In this document: positions 51,263 through 59,492 of the stretch, piece after piece | Numbering within the stretch: the stretch's first letter is position 1 | Layout: every line of letters begins with the position of its first letter | Assembly (NCBI RefSeq): GCF_005502885.1 | Contig: NZ_SCMR01000004.1 | Span: forward strand, 62,001-126,000 | Direction of reading: 5' to 3' | Origin: Microbacterium sp. 2FI | GTDB taxonomy: Bacteria > Actinomycetota > Actinomycetes > Actinomycetales > Microbacteriaceae | Length of the DNA stretch: 64,000 bases | The notes under the pieces: model-generated | The model's database searches: none | Seen by the model: the letters and a program-made list of their open reading frames with translations, nothing else | What the model was told of the DNA's origin: nothing | Translations under genes and position numbers: made by a program

Positions 51263-52960
51263 ATGTCGGATGTGCCCCCCGATGACGACGCCGTGCATCT
51301 GAAGACACCCCGGTTGAGTTGGCAGGAGCGTCTGGACGCGCGTCGCAGCGTCGGCGTGCCGCTGGATCCCACTGTCGAGGCACTGGATGCTGTGCCCGCC
51401 TACCCCACGAGGTATCTGCCGGACCGGCTCCTCGTGACGCGCCCCGATCAGCTGAGCGAACTCACGCGTCGACTCCAGGAGGCCGCATCCGAGTTCGGCT
51501 GGAGTGTCGTCGAGAATCGCGTGGCGGGGGAGGAGCAGCCCCCAGGACCCGACGTGGACAGCGAGGCCGGCCCCGTGCCTCCCGATCTCGCGCCCATCGA
51601 TCCCGACATGCAGCCCGGGGCCGTGCGCCGCGTCCGCATCTACCGCGACCCCAAGATCGGCAAGGACGACCAGCCGGTGCCGCCGATCGACGCGTGGCGC
51701 GTGCTCCAGCGCGCCCGCGCGCGCGTCCTGCGCGAGGCGTCCGAGACCGGGTCGGCGGATGCCGTCGACGAAACCGAGGACGCGCAGGCGAGCAAGGGCG
51801 GACTCGCCCTGCTCGAGAACGTCGGTCTCGACCACGTGCTCACGCTCGACCCGTATCCGCGGACGAACCCGTACCCCCGCACCAACCCGTACCCGCGGAC
51901 GAACCCGTACGTCAACGGCCCGGGTTCTGAGACCTACGCAGAGCCCGGCAGCGGTGGACGACAGGTGGTCGACTTCGTCGGCGCGGCACCCCGCGAGACC
52001 ACGAAGCCGTCCGCCACGGGCCGCCGCCCGCGTGTCGCCATCCTCGATACCGGCTGCGGGCGCCACCGCTGGCTCGACTCGGTCGTCACCCGCCTCAGCG
52101 AGCCGCCGACGAGCATCGGCATCACCGATCCCGACACCGACCCCGAGACCCACGGCGACGTGCTGGGCCCGTACGACGGCTACCTCGACGAAGCGGTCGG
52201 GCACGGCACGTTCATCGCGGGCATCGTCCGGCAGATCTGCCCCGACGCCGAGATCGTCGCGGTGCGCGTCGCCGATGCCGACGGCACGGTGATCGAAGGC
52301 GAGCTCATCGAAGCCCTCGATGCGCTGCTGGACTGGAACGACGCGACCGGGGGGAAGCTCGACGTTCTGAACCTCTCGCTCGGCTATTACCACGAGACCC
52401 CGACCCGAACCCTCTTCGACCGGGCCCTGGCCGATCTGCTCACGCGTGCGCGCCGGAGCGGGATCGCGGTCGTGTGCTCGGCCGGCAACGAATCCACCGA
52501 CAGGCCGGCTTTCCCCGCCGCGCTGTGGCAGTGGCGCGGAGCGGGCTTCACTCTCGAGGGGGCTGACGACGGAGCGCCGCACATCTCGGTCGGCGCGCTC
52601 AACCCGAATCGGTCGATGGCGCTCTTCAGCAACCTCGGCCCGTGGGTGCGCACGTACGCCCCCGGCGCATCGGTGCTCAGCACCTTTCCGAAGCTGAACG
52701 GCGATGTTCAGCCGGGAACGCGTGACGAGGAATGGGGCGTGCTCCGCGAGACGATCGACCCCGACGACTTCGCGGCTGGCTTCGCGATCTGGAGCGGCAC
52801 GTCTTTCGCCGCTCCCGACGTCGCGGCTGCCCTGGCCAATGCGCTCGTCGAGCCACTGGCGAAGGGGCCTGTTGATGTCGCGGAGCGTGTGAGGCTGTTG
52901 CGCGCGGCAGAGAAGAGCATTGTGAAGGCGAACCGGAAGCGGGGGCCGATCGCCGTCTGA
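51263..52960 (+). CDS. S8-family serine peptidase (subtilase), cytosolic, with PYPRTN repeats
   Basis: The 565-residue protein has no signal peptide or membrane helix. The first ~190 residues are a charged, non-catalytic region. Residues 197-216 are three copies of PYPRTN plus PY. The subtilase domain starts near residue 255, with Asp262 in VAILDTGCG, His314 in VGHGTFIAGI and Ser514 in SGTSFAAPD; the oxyanion region is VVCSAGNES. All triad residues are present, so it should be active. The ATG follows GAGGAGAAG. It sits between the sigma-linked small gene and the CHAT gene, suggesting an intracellular protease cascade; this role is inferred. Confidence 0.87.
   Translation: MSDVPPDDDAVHLKTPRLSWQERLDARRSVGVPLDPTVEALDAVPAYPTRYLPDRLLVTRPDQLSELTRRLQEAASEFGWSVVENRVAGEEQPPGPDVDSEAGPVPPDLAPIDPDMQPGAVRRVRIYRDPKIGKDDQPVPPIDAWRVLQRARARVLREASETGSADAVDETEDAQASKGGLALLENVGLDHVLTLDPYPRTNPYPRTNPYPRTNPYVNGPGSETYAEPGSGGRQVVDFVGAAPRETTKPSATGRRPRVAILDTGCGRHRWLDSVVTRLSEPPTSIGITDPDTDPETHGDVLGPYDGYLDEAVGHGTFIAGIVRQICPDAEIVAVRVADADGTVIEGELIEALDALLDWNDATGGKLDVLNLSLGYYHETPTRTLFDRALADLLTRARRSGIAVVCSAGNESTDRPAFPAALWQWRGAGFTLEGADDGAPHISVGALNPNRSMALFSNLGPWVRTYAPGASVLSTFPKLNGDVQPGTRDEEWGVLRETIDPDDFAAGFAIWSGTSFAAPDVAAALANALVEPLAKGPVDVAERVRLLRAAEKSIVKANRKRGPIAV
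51851..51904 (+). repeat. In-frame PYPRTN hexapeptide repeats in the subtilase gene
   Basis: Three consecutive 18-base units encode PYPRTN (residues 197-214). The codons differ between copies (TAT/TAC, CCG/CCC, CGG/CGC, ACG/ACC), while the amino acids are identical. This indicates selection on the peptide and not recent slippage. Confidence 0.8.
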
Positions 52961-52998
52961 GACGTGCGAAATCGCGCGGCGGTCGCCATGATGGTCGC

Positions 52999-55494
52999 GT
53001 GGGACCCGACCTGGAGGGGATGCATCGCCGCGCGGTCGAGCTGGTCAACACCGGCCGGCTGATCGAGGCGAGGCATGTACTGACGGATGCCGCCGATCAT
53101 GCGGCAGACGTCGACATGCGCGCGCGCATCGCCGGAACCCTGGCCGCGGTGCTCGTGCGCACCGGCGAGCCCGACGAGGCCGAGCGCGTCTGCGAAGAGG
53201 CGCTCCGGCTGCCGGGGCTGCAGCCCCAGTCGCTCGCACTCCTGGCCGGACAGATGGGATCGGTCGCGGAGCGGGTCGGCCGGCTGGACGTCGCAGAGCG
53301 GTGGCTCACGCGGGGGATCGACGGCCTCGACGATGCCCCGCTCGCCCGGGCGAACCTGCTCGTGAACCGCAGCCTCGTCAACATCCATCGACGTGCGCTT
53401 GCGAAGGCGTCGGAAGACGCCGATGCGGCCACCCGCATCTTCACCGGACTCGGACTCGAGATCGATGCGGCGCAGGCCCGCCACAACGAGGGGTACATCA
53501 TGCTCCTCGGCGGAGACCTCGTCGGGGCGCTCCACGAGATGCGGCTCGCGCGAGCGTCGCTCGAGGGCCTGTCGCCGGTGGCATTGGCGATCGGCGATCT
53601 CGATCGCGCTGAGGTACTGCGCGATGCCGGCCTCACGAGCGATGCCGAGAGGATCCTCGAAGACGTCGCGCGCGTGTTCGGCGCTCACCGGATGCCGCAG
53701 TCGCGCGCCGAGGCGGAGTTCCACCTCGCGCGCTCGATGCTCGCGCACGATCCGCCCCGCGCCGCGAAGGTCGCGGCGATCGCGTCGCGGCGCTTTCGTG
53801 CTCTGGGCGTCGGTGCGTGGCACGCCCGTTCCGAAGGCGTGCGGCTGCGTGCCGCCCTCCAGACTGACAGCGTCGAGTCGGCGGGGGGTGTGCGCGCGCG
53901 AGCGGCGGGGTCTCCACGGCGCAGGCTGCCGCCGGCAGGTGAGGTCCGCACGGCCGTGGCCGAGCTGGAGCGGCACGGCTTCCGCAGCGAAGCGCGTGCG
54001 CTCAACCTCACGTGGAAGCTCGCGCTCGCGCGTCGCGGTGACCGCGACGGCGGCACGGTGAGAGTCGGCCGGAGCGAGCCGCTCGAAGTGCGCATCCTTG
54101 CGCACGAAGTGCGGGCGGAGCGCGCCGCGGCGATGGGCAAGGGCGCGTCCGCGCGTCGGCTCGCGGGCGGCGGGCTGGACATGGTCGCCGATTGGCGACG
54201 GTCGTTCGGGAGTGTTGACCTGCAGACCTCGGTGGGGATGCACAGTGCCGGGCTGATGTTCCTCGGTCTGCGTTCGGCCGTTGAATCCGAGAACGTCGAG
54301 ACCCTGTTCGACTGGTCCGAGCGGGCCCGTCATCTGAGTCAGGAAGTCGTGCCGCTGCGACCGCCGCCCGATCCCGAGCTGGCGGCGGACCTCTCCGAGC
54401 TGCGCATGCTGCGCGCCGACGATCCGGCGGTCAACTGGCTCGATTCCCCTCGTGCCCGCGAGCTGCGCGAGCGTGCACGAGATCGGCAGTGGTCCGATAC
54501 CGCCCCGGCAGCGGTAACGGGTCGAGTCGGCCTGACAGAGCTCCAGGAGGGGCTGCCGGGCGACACTGCGTTCGTCTCGTATGTGTATTCCGGTGAGCGA
54601 CTCGTCGCTCTCGTTGCCACGCGCGACGGCGCACGGTTGGTGGATCTCCCGGATTGGTCGCAGACCCGCGCACTGCTGAACGGTCTGCGCGCCGACCTCG
54701 ACATGGAGGCTGCGATCCGCTCCGGGCCGATGGCGGGCGTCGTCCGCGAAGCGCTCGCCGATCGGCTCGCCGCGCTGTCCCGCGCACTGCTTGATCCCGT
54801 GACGGCGGTCAGCGATGTGCGGTGGCTGGCGCTCGCCGTCCCCGGAGTGCTGAACGGCGTGCCGTGGGCCATGCTGCCCGGAATGGCAGGGCGGGCGTTC
54901 ACCGTCGCGGTTTCGGCGAGCCGGTGGGCGTCTTTCGAGCGCACCCGCAGCGCACCCACGCGGCCCGCCGGATTCGTCTCGGGTCCGCGGGTTCCCCGCA
55001 GCGAGGAGGAGGTCGCGCGCGCGGCTGAGTCGTGGGATGGACCGATCGCGCTGCGCGGCGCCGAAGCGACGGCGTCGGCGGTCACGGCGCTCGCGCGCGA
55101 GGTCGACGTGCTGCACATCGCCGCGCACGGACGCCATGCCGCCGACAACCCCATGTTCTCGGGGCTGGAGCTCGTCGACGGCACCCTGTTCGGCTACGAC
55201 ATCGACCTCATTCCCCAGGTGCCCGCTACCGTCGTGCTCTCGGCGTGCGAGGTGGGGCGGTCGTCGGTGGCATGGGGCGAGGAGGCCGTCGGCATGACCC
55301 GGATCTGGCTGCATGCGGGAACACGCTGCGTGGTCGCCGCGCCCGTCATCGTCGCCGACGACGATGCCTGCGAGCTCCTGGCGGCGATGCACGACGGGCT
55401 TGCCGCCGGGGTGTCGCCCTCGGAGGCTCTCGCGGCGGCATCCGAGCGCACCGGCATCGTCGCGCCGTTCCAGGTGCACGGTGCGGGATTCTGA
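52999..55494 (+). CDS. TPR-CHAT protein (caspase-like protease)
   Basis: The 831-residue protein has an N-terminal array of tetratricopeptide-like helices (~residues 10-270: HRRAVELVNTGRLIEARHVL, LAAVLVRTGEPDEAERVCEE). After a middle region comes a C-terminal CHAT domain (~550-831) of the caspase/separase clan. The catalytic pair is His710 in HIAAHGRH and Cys750 in VVLSACEVG, and the end is SEALAAASERTGI. No signal peptide is seen. TPRs would bind a trigger or partner, and the CHAT domain would cleave target proteins. It starts 38 bases after the subtilase; CATGAT six bases before the GTG suggests an extra leaderless promoter. Confidence 0.9.
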   Translation: MGPDLEGMHRRAVELVNTGRLIEARHVLTDAADHAADVDMRARIAGTLAAVLVRTGEPDEAERVCEEALRLPGLQPQSLALLAGQMGSVAERVGRLDVAERWLTRGIDGLDDAPLARANLLVNRSLVNIHRRALAKASEDADAATRIFTGLGLEIDAAQARHNEGYIMLLGGDLVGALHEMRLARASLEGLSPVALAIGDLDRAEVLRDAGLTSDAERILEDVARVFGAHRMPQSRAEAEFHLARSMLAHDPPRAAKVAAIASRRFRALGVGAWHARSEGVRLRAALQTDSVESAGGVRARAAGSPRRRLPPAGEVRTAVAELERHGFRSEARALNLTWKLALARRGDRDGGTVRVGRSEPLEVRILAHEVRAERAAAMGKGASARRLAGGGLDMVADWRRSFGSVDLQTSVGMHSAGLMFLGLRSAVESENVETLFDWSERARHLSQEVVPLRPPPDPELAADLSELRMLRADDPAVNWLDSPRARELRERARDRQWSDTAPAAVTGRVGLTELQEGLPGDTAFVSYVYSGERLVALVATRDGARLVDLPDWSQTRALLNGLRADLDMEAAIRSGPMAGVVREALADRLAALSRALLDPVTAVSDVRWLALAVPGVLNGVPWAMLPGMAGRAFTVAVSASRWASFERTRSAPTRPAGFVSGPRVPRSEEEVARAAESWDGPIALRGAEATASAVTALAREVDVLHIAAHGRHAADNPMFSGLELVDGTLFGYDIDLIPQVPATVVLSACEVGRSSVAWGEEAVGMTRIWLHAGTRCVVAAPVIVADDDACELLAAMHDGLAAGVSPSEALAAASERTGIVAPFQVHGAGF

Positions 55495-55643
55495 ACTTTC
55501 CCGTCGGGAGGTATCAGGAACCCGGCGCCGTGCTCTGAATCAGTGGAGCAGGCTTCATGTGATCCGGAACTTCGGTCTCGGATGCTGGGGGCAGCAGGCG
55601 TTGGGGACGTGTTCGGGCACGGGGCGCCTTCGAAGCCGGCTCT

Positions 55644-55687
55644 GACGGGGGATGTCGCAGAGATCCAGGTCGGCGACATCCCCCGTC
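55644..55687. terminator. Strong hairpin between CHAT and LysR-like genes
   Basis: A perfect 15-base stem (55644-55658 with 55673-55687; arm GACGGGGGATGTCGC) has a 14-base loop in the 220-base gap between convergent genes. It has no T-tract. I see nothing else in 55495-55643. Confidence 0.65.
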
Positions 55688-55714
55688 GCACGCCCCGGCG
55701 GCGATGGCCACGGA

Positions 55715-56461
55715 TCAGCCGCGCGACGAGTTGGCGGTGCGGCCGCGGACGATGCCGACGAAGGTTTCGACGTGCGGCGATGCGTCGTCGGTCACCCACG
55801 CGAACGCGACGGATGACGAAGGACCGTCGCGCAGCGGCCGGTACTCGGTGTCTTTCCGGTGGTGCAGGCGCGCGAGCGACATCGGCACGATCACGATGCC
55901 GACGCCCGTGGCGACGGTCGCGATGGCCTCGGCGGTGTCGGCCGGCGGCGCGAAGCGGGGCGCGACGGCCCCTGAGACCTGGATGCCGAGCACGTCGTCG
56001 AGCGGTGTGATCACGACTTCGCCCACGAGGTCGGAGAGCTCGAGTTCGTCGGCCGCGGTGAGGTGCGAGTCGCTCGCGCTCACGACGACCGGCACCTCGT
56101 CGTAGAGCGGGATGAGGTGAAGTCCCTCGCGTTCGATCGGCAGCCGCACGATGGCGGCGTCGACGTCGCCCGCGACGAGCGCAGCACGCTGGTCGGCGAC
56201 GGTGAGGGGGACGAGCGAGAGCTCGACGTGCGGCATCCGGTCCTTCCAGACGTCGATCCACCGGCCGGGGGTCGCGCCGGGAATCGCGCCGAGGGCGAAG
56301 GTGCCGGGCTCGACGGGTGCGGGCGTCGGGTCGACCGCGGGCGCGGCCGGGCGCTTCTGTCGAGGCGCGGGCGCGCGCTTCGGGGTGCCACTCGAGCGAC
56401 GGGATGCCGCACCACGGCCCTTCTTGCCCGGCTGCGGCCGCGCACCCCCGCCTTTGCTCAT
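55715..56461 (-). CDS. LysR-type substrate-binding domain protein lacking the HTH domain
   Basis: The 248-residue protein has only the effector-binding half of a LysR regulator: TFALGAIPGATPGRWIDVW, VADQRAALVAGDVDAAIVRL and ATVATGVGIVIVPMSLARLH. The usual winged helix is replaced by ~50 residues rich in Lys, Arg, Pro and Ala (KKGRGAASRRSSGTPKRAPA). The start is firm: TACGCT lies seven bases upstream on the minus strand (56469-56474), so this is not a 5' truncation artefact. The basic tail could bind nucleic acid non-specifically or be disordered. Its function is unknown. Confidence 0.78.
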   Translation of the reverse strand: MSKGGGARPQPGKKGRGAASRRSSGTPKRAPAPRQKRPAAPAVDPTPAPVEPGTFALGAIPGATPGRWIDVWKDRMPHVELSLVPLTVADQRAALVAGDVDAAIVRLPIEREGLHLIPLYDEVPVVVSASDSHLTAADELELSDLVGEVVITPLDDVLGIQVSGAVAPRFAPPADTAEAIATVATGVGIVIVPMSLARLHHRKDTEYRPLRDGPSSSVAFAWVTDDASPHVETFVGIVRGRTANSSRG

Positions 56462-56496
56462 ATCGCTCAGCGTAGCCGGGGCGCTATCGTTCGATC

Positions 56497-56898
56497 ATGG
56501 TGGCGATCATCGCGACGGCAGTCGCAGCGCTGGCGGCGCTGCTGCACGTGTACATCTTCGTGATGGAGAGCGTGCAGTGGACGCAGCCGAAGATCTGGAA
56601 GCGGTTCGGCGTCGCCGACCAGGCCGCCGCAGAGGTGACGAAGCCGATGGCGTACAACCAGGGCTTCTACAACCTGTTCCTCGCGATCGGCACGTTCCTC
56701 GGCCTCGTGCTGTACTGGGCCGGCGCCGGTGAAGACACCCCCCTCGCGGTGGCGGGCCTCACCCTGGTGCTCTTCTCGCTCGGGTCGATGGTCGCGGCAT
56801 CCCTCGTGCTGCTGACGACGGGCCTCAAGTACCTGCGTGCAGCGCTGTTGCAGGGAACTCTCCCGCTCATCGGGTTCGTCCTGATCCTGTTCGCCTGA
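56497..56898 (+). CDS. DUF1304-family membrane protein
   Basis: The 133-residue protein has four helices and the DUF1304 features VYIFVMESVQWTQPKIWKRF and AYNQGFYNLFLAIGTF. The family's function is not known. The start is set by TATCGT at 56485-56490 six bases upstream, and the gene is divergent from the LysR-like gene. It ends two bases before the stop of the convergent nuclease gene. Confidence 0.88.
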   Translation: MVAIIATAVAALAALLHVYIFVMESVQWTQPKIWKRFGVADQAAAEVTKPMAYNQGFYNLFLAIGTFLGLVLYWAGAGEDTPLAVAGLTLVLFSLGSMVAASLVLLTTGLKYLRAALLQGTLPLIGFVLILFA

Positions 56899-56899
56899 C

Positions 56900-57490
56900 T
56901 CAGCGAGCCGCGCAGGTGTCCCACTGGCCGACGCCCTCGGCCCGCGCCGACGCCTCGGCCTCGGCGAACAGGGCGCTGTAGGCGTCGTTCGGCTCGACGA
57001 CGAGGGTCTCGGCATCTCCCGCCCGTACGAGCTCGAGATTGAGGAAGCGCCCGTCCTCGGCCCACAGATACAGCAGAGCCCGGTCGTAGCGGTCGCGCCA
57101 CTCCTCGTCGGGCGCCGCCCACACCGTCGAGCCCTCGGGCAGCAGCGCGCTGAGGCTCGCGCTGGCCTCGACTCCCCAGCACTCCGTGTCGGGATGCACC
57201 TCGGGGGTGTCGATGCCGATCAACCGCACGGAGATCGGCTCGGTCGTGGGCAGAACCTCGTTGGGCTCGACGACACGGGCCTTGACGGTGTCGCCGTCGA
57301 TCACATACTCGACGGTCATCGCGAAGGCGTCGGCCGGGCGTTCGGGAGTATCGGATGCCGCCGCCGCGGCGTCAGGGCCGGGTGACGGTGTGTTGCCCAC
57401 CTCGGCCGTGGCGTTGAACAGCCAGATCGTCGCCGCGATGATCCCGACGGCGGTGAGCAGCACCGCCACCGTGACCAGAAAGCGCCTCAC
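56900..57490 (-). CDS. Membrane-anchored or secreted thermonuclease (SNase) family protein
   Basis: The 196-residue protein has an N-terminal membrane segment (VTVAVLLTAVGIIAATIWLF), an Ala/Pro linker and an SNase domain. Catalytic elements are VIDGDTVKAR, RLIGIDTPEVH (Arg and Glu of the active site) and DRYDRALLYLW, where the YGR of classic enzymes reads YDR but the Arg is kept. It would cut nucleic acid outside the membrane with Ca2+. The GTG is set by TACGTT six bases upstream on the minus strand (57497-57502). Confidence 0.85.
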   Translation of the reverse strand: MRRFLVTVAVLLTAVGIIAATIWLFNATAEVGNTPSPGPDAAAAASDTPERPADAFAMTVEYVIDGDTVKARVVEPNEVLPTTEPISVRLIGIDTPEVHPDTECWGVEASASLSALLPEGSTVWAAPDEEWRDRYDRALLYLWAEDGRFLNLELVRAGDAETLVVEPNDAYSALFAEAEASARAEGVGQWDTCAAR

Positions 57491-57531
57491 GCCGAAAACG
57501 TATCAGTCGGCGTAGGCCCGGCCGCGCCGGA

Positions 57532-57939
57532 TCAGGCGGCGAGGTGGAGTCCGCGACGATCGGTCGCGACGCGCTCGCCGTCGGCGATCGTCTGGTCGTC
57601 GCCGATCAGTGCTCCTCCGGCCACACGGGCGCCGGTGCCGACCTGCGTGCGGACGCCGATCTTGGCTCCGGCGCCGATGGCTGCGCCATGGCCGATGTGG
57701 GCGTGCGGCGCGATCTCGACGTCAGGACCGATGACGGCATCCGTCTCGACCCACACACCGCGTCCGACGCGCGCGCCCGCTGCGATCTGCACGCCCGGCT
57801 CGACGTATGCACCCGCTTCCACGGTGGCGGTCGGGTGCACCTTCGCGCCGTGCGCGATCAAGCCCCGTCCGTTGGCGTGCTTGCGGTAACGCAGCGTCTC
57901 GCCACGGTCGTTTTCGATGTCGACGTAGTTCTTGCCCAC
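57532..57939 (-). CDS. Hexapeptide-repeat (left-handed beta-helix) protein
   Basis: The 135-residue protein is mostly hexapeptide repeats of the [LIV]-G-x4 type (GAKVHPTATVEAGAYVEPGV, GVWVETDAVIGPDVEIAPHA), which fold as a left-handed beta-helix. It resembles acyl/acetyltransferase helices and gamma-carbonic-anhydrase-like proteins but is short and lacks a clear catalytic His set. The function is unknown. The GTG at 57939 follows GGAGGGG by three to five bases. Confidence 0.75.
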   Translation of the reverse strand: MGKNYVDIENDRGETLRYRKHANGRGLIAHGAKVHPTATVEAGAYVEPGVQIAAGARVGRGVWVETDAVIGPDVEIAPHAHIGHGAAIGAGAKIGVRTQVGTGARVAGGALIGDDQTIADGERVATDRRGLHLAA

Positions 57940-57982
57940 GGTCCCCTCCTGCGACGCACCTCGGCGCCGAGATCAGCAATAA

Positions 57983-58059
57983 CCGGATCCCTCGATGATT
58001 CATTCCCGCGCATCGGTCGTTTCGGATGCACCAGGTATTCGAATCAGCAAGGGATCCGG
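57983..58059. repeat. 77-base segment bounded by imperfect inverted repeats
   Basis: Arms 57983-58001 and 58041-58059 pair at 17 of 19 positions (CCGGATCCCT and TGATTC blocks are perfect) around a 39-base middle. It is AT-richer than its surroundings and lies between the hexapeptide-protein start and the aminotransferase stop. It could be a terminator, an operator pair or a miniature element. Confidence 0.5.
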
Positions 58060-58079
58060 ATTGCCATGGGGCGCGCCTT

Positions 58080-59444
58080 CTAGCGGATGTGCTCGTCGGC
58101 GGCCGACAGGGCGCGGTCGAGGATGTCGAGTCCGCATACGAGCTCGTCCTCTCGGATCACGAGGGGAGGGGCCACGTGCACCCGGTTGAAGTGGGTGAAC
58201 GGCCAGAGTCCGTCGCGCTTGCAGACTGCCGCGACGGCGGCGACCGGGGCGGCATCCGCTCCGCTCGCGTTGAACGGGACGAGCGGCTCGCGCGTCTCGC
58301 GATCCTTCACGAGCTCGATCGCCCAGAACAGGCCCATGCCGCGGACATCGCCGATGGACGGATGCCGGAGCGCCATCTCGCGCAGGCGCGGCTCGACGAC
58401 CCGCGACCCGAGGTCGCGGACGCGCTCGAGGATGCCGTCGCGCTCGAACACCTCGAACGTCGCGACACCCGCGGCGCACGCGAGCGGGTGGCCGGAGTAC
58501 GTGAGACCCCCCGGGAACGCGAGGGTGTCGAAGTGAGCGGCGATGCGATCCGAGATCACGACGCCGCCGAGCGGCACGTAGCCCGAGTTCACGCCCTTCG
58601 CGAAGGTGATGAGGTCGGGCTGCACGTCGAAGGCCTGGAACGCGAACCACTCGCCCACTCGGCCGAAGCCCACCATCACCTCGTCGGCGATGTAGACGAT
58701 GCCGTATCGGTCGCAGAGTTCGCGGACGCCGGCGAGATAGCCGGGCGGCGGCACGAGCACGCCGTTCGTGCCGACGATCGTCTCGATCACGATGGCGGCG
58801 ATCGTGACCGCGCCCTCGAGGATGATCGTCTGCTCGAGGTGCTCGAGCGCCCGCTGCGCCTCTTCCTCGGGCGAGGACGAGTGGAACGCCGAGCGGTACG
58901 GGTACGGCCCGAAGAACTTCGCGACCGACCCGTCGGCCGGCTCGTTCGGCCAGCGGCGGGGATCGCCGGTCAGCGCGATCGCGGTCGAGGTGTTGCCGTG
59001 ATAGCTGCGGTACATCGACAGCACCTTGCGGCGGCCGGTCACGAGCCGCGCCATGCGCACCGCGTTCTCGTTCGCGTCGGCGCCGCCGTTGGTGAAGAAG
59101 ACCTTCTCGAAGCCGGGGCCCGCGACCCCGGCGATGCGCCGGGCGAGGTCGCCGCGCACATCGTTGGCCATCGAGGGCTGGATCGTCGCGAGACGGCCCG
59201 CCTGTCGCTGGATCGCCTCGACGAGATCGGGATGCTGGTGCCCGAGGTTCAGGTTCACCAGCTGCGAGCTGAAGTCGAGGTAGGAGTTGCCGGCGTAGTC
59301 CCAGAACGTCGATCCCTCGCCGCCGGCGACCGGCAGCGGATCGATGAGCGCCTGCGCGCTCCACGAGTGGAAGACGTGCCCGCGGTCGTCGGCGCGCACG
59401 CGCGCGTCGGCGTCGAGGTCGGTGTGGGGTGCGATGAGGGTCAT
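58080..59444 (-). CDS. Class III aminotransferase (omega-amino acid/polyamine type)
   Basis: The 454-residue PLP enzyme has the segments FTNGGADANENAVRMAR, SMYRSYHGNTSTAIALTGD and IADEVMVGFGRVGEWFAF. The PLP lysine is Lys283 in FAKGVNSGYVPLG. It is distinct from the aminotransferase at 26691. Located after an acylating semialdehyde dehydrogenase gene on the same strand, it could convert beta-alanine or 3-aminoisobutyrate to the semialdehyde. This pairing is an inference. Confidence 0.88.
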   Translation of the reverse strand: MTLIAPHTDLDADARVRADDRGHVFHSWSAQALIDPLPVAGGEGSTFWDYAGNSYLDFSSQLVNLNLGHQHPDLVEAIQRQAGRLATIQPSMANDVRGDLARRIAGVAGPGFEKVFFTNGGADANENAVRMARLVTGRRKVLSMYRSYHGNTSTAIALTGDPRRWPNEPADGSVAKFFGPYPYRSAFHSSSPEEEAQRALEHLEQTIILEGAVTIAAIVIETIVGTNGVLVPPPGYLAGVRELCDRYGIVYIADEVMVGFGRVGEWFAFQAFDVQPDLITFAKGVNSGYVPLGGVVISDRIAAHFDTLAFPGGLTYSGHPLACAAGVATFEVFERDGILERVRDLGSRVVEPRLREMALRHPSIGDVRGMGLFWAIELVKDRETREPLVPFNASGADAAPVAAVAAVCKRDGLWPFTHFNRVHVAPPLVIREDELVCGLDILDRALSAADEHIR

Positions 59445-59456
59445 GTGCGGTTTCCT

Positions 59457-59486
59457 GCGGTCGTTGAGCGAGCGAAGCGAGACGAA
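59457..59486 (-). repeat. Dispersed 30-base intergenic repeat, copy 2 (inverted)
   Basis: The reverse complement begins TTCGTCTCGCTTCGCTCGCT and ends in CAACGACCGC, matching copy 1 (26654-26683) at 27 of 30 bases. It lies in the 48-base gap between the aminotransferase and the dehydrogenase genes. Confidence 0.6.
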
Positions 59487-59492
59487 ACGGGG

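Noticed and set aside
50134-55494. Calling the sigma/subtilase/CHAT operon an anti-phage defence system
   Set aside because: No nucleic-acid or phage sensor and no adjacent defence genes are visible; immunity is only one option besides stress signalling.
57983-58059. Firm call as a transposable MITE
   Set aside because: No target-site duplication is visible and only one copy is in the window.
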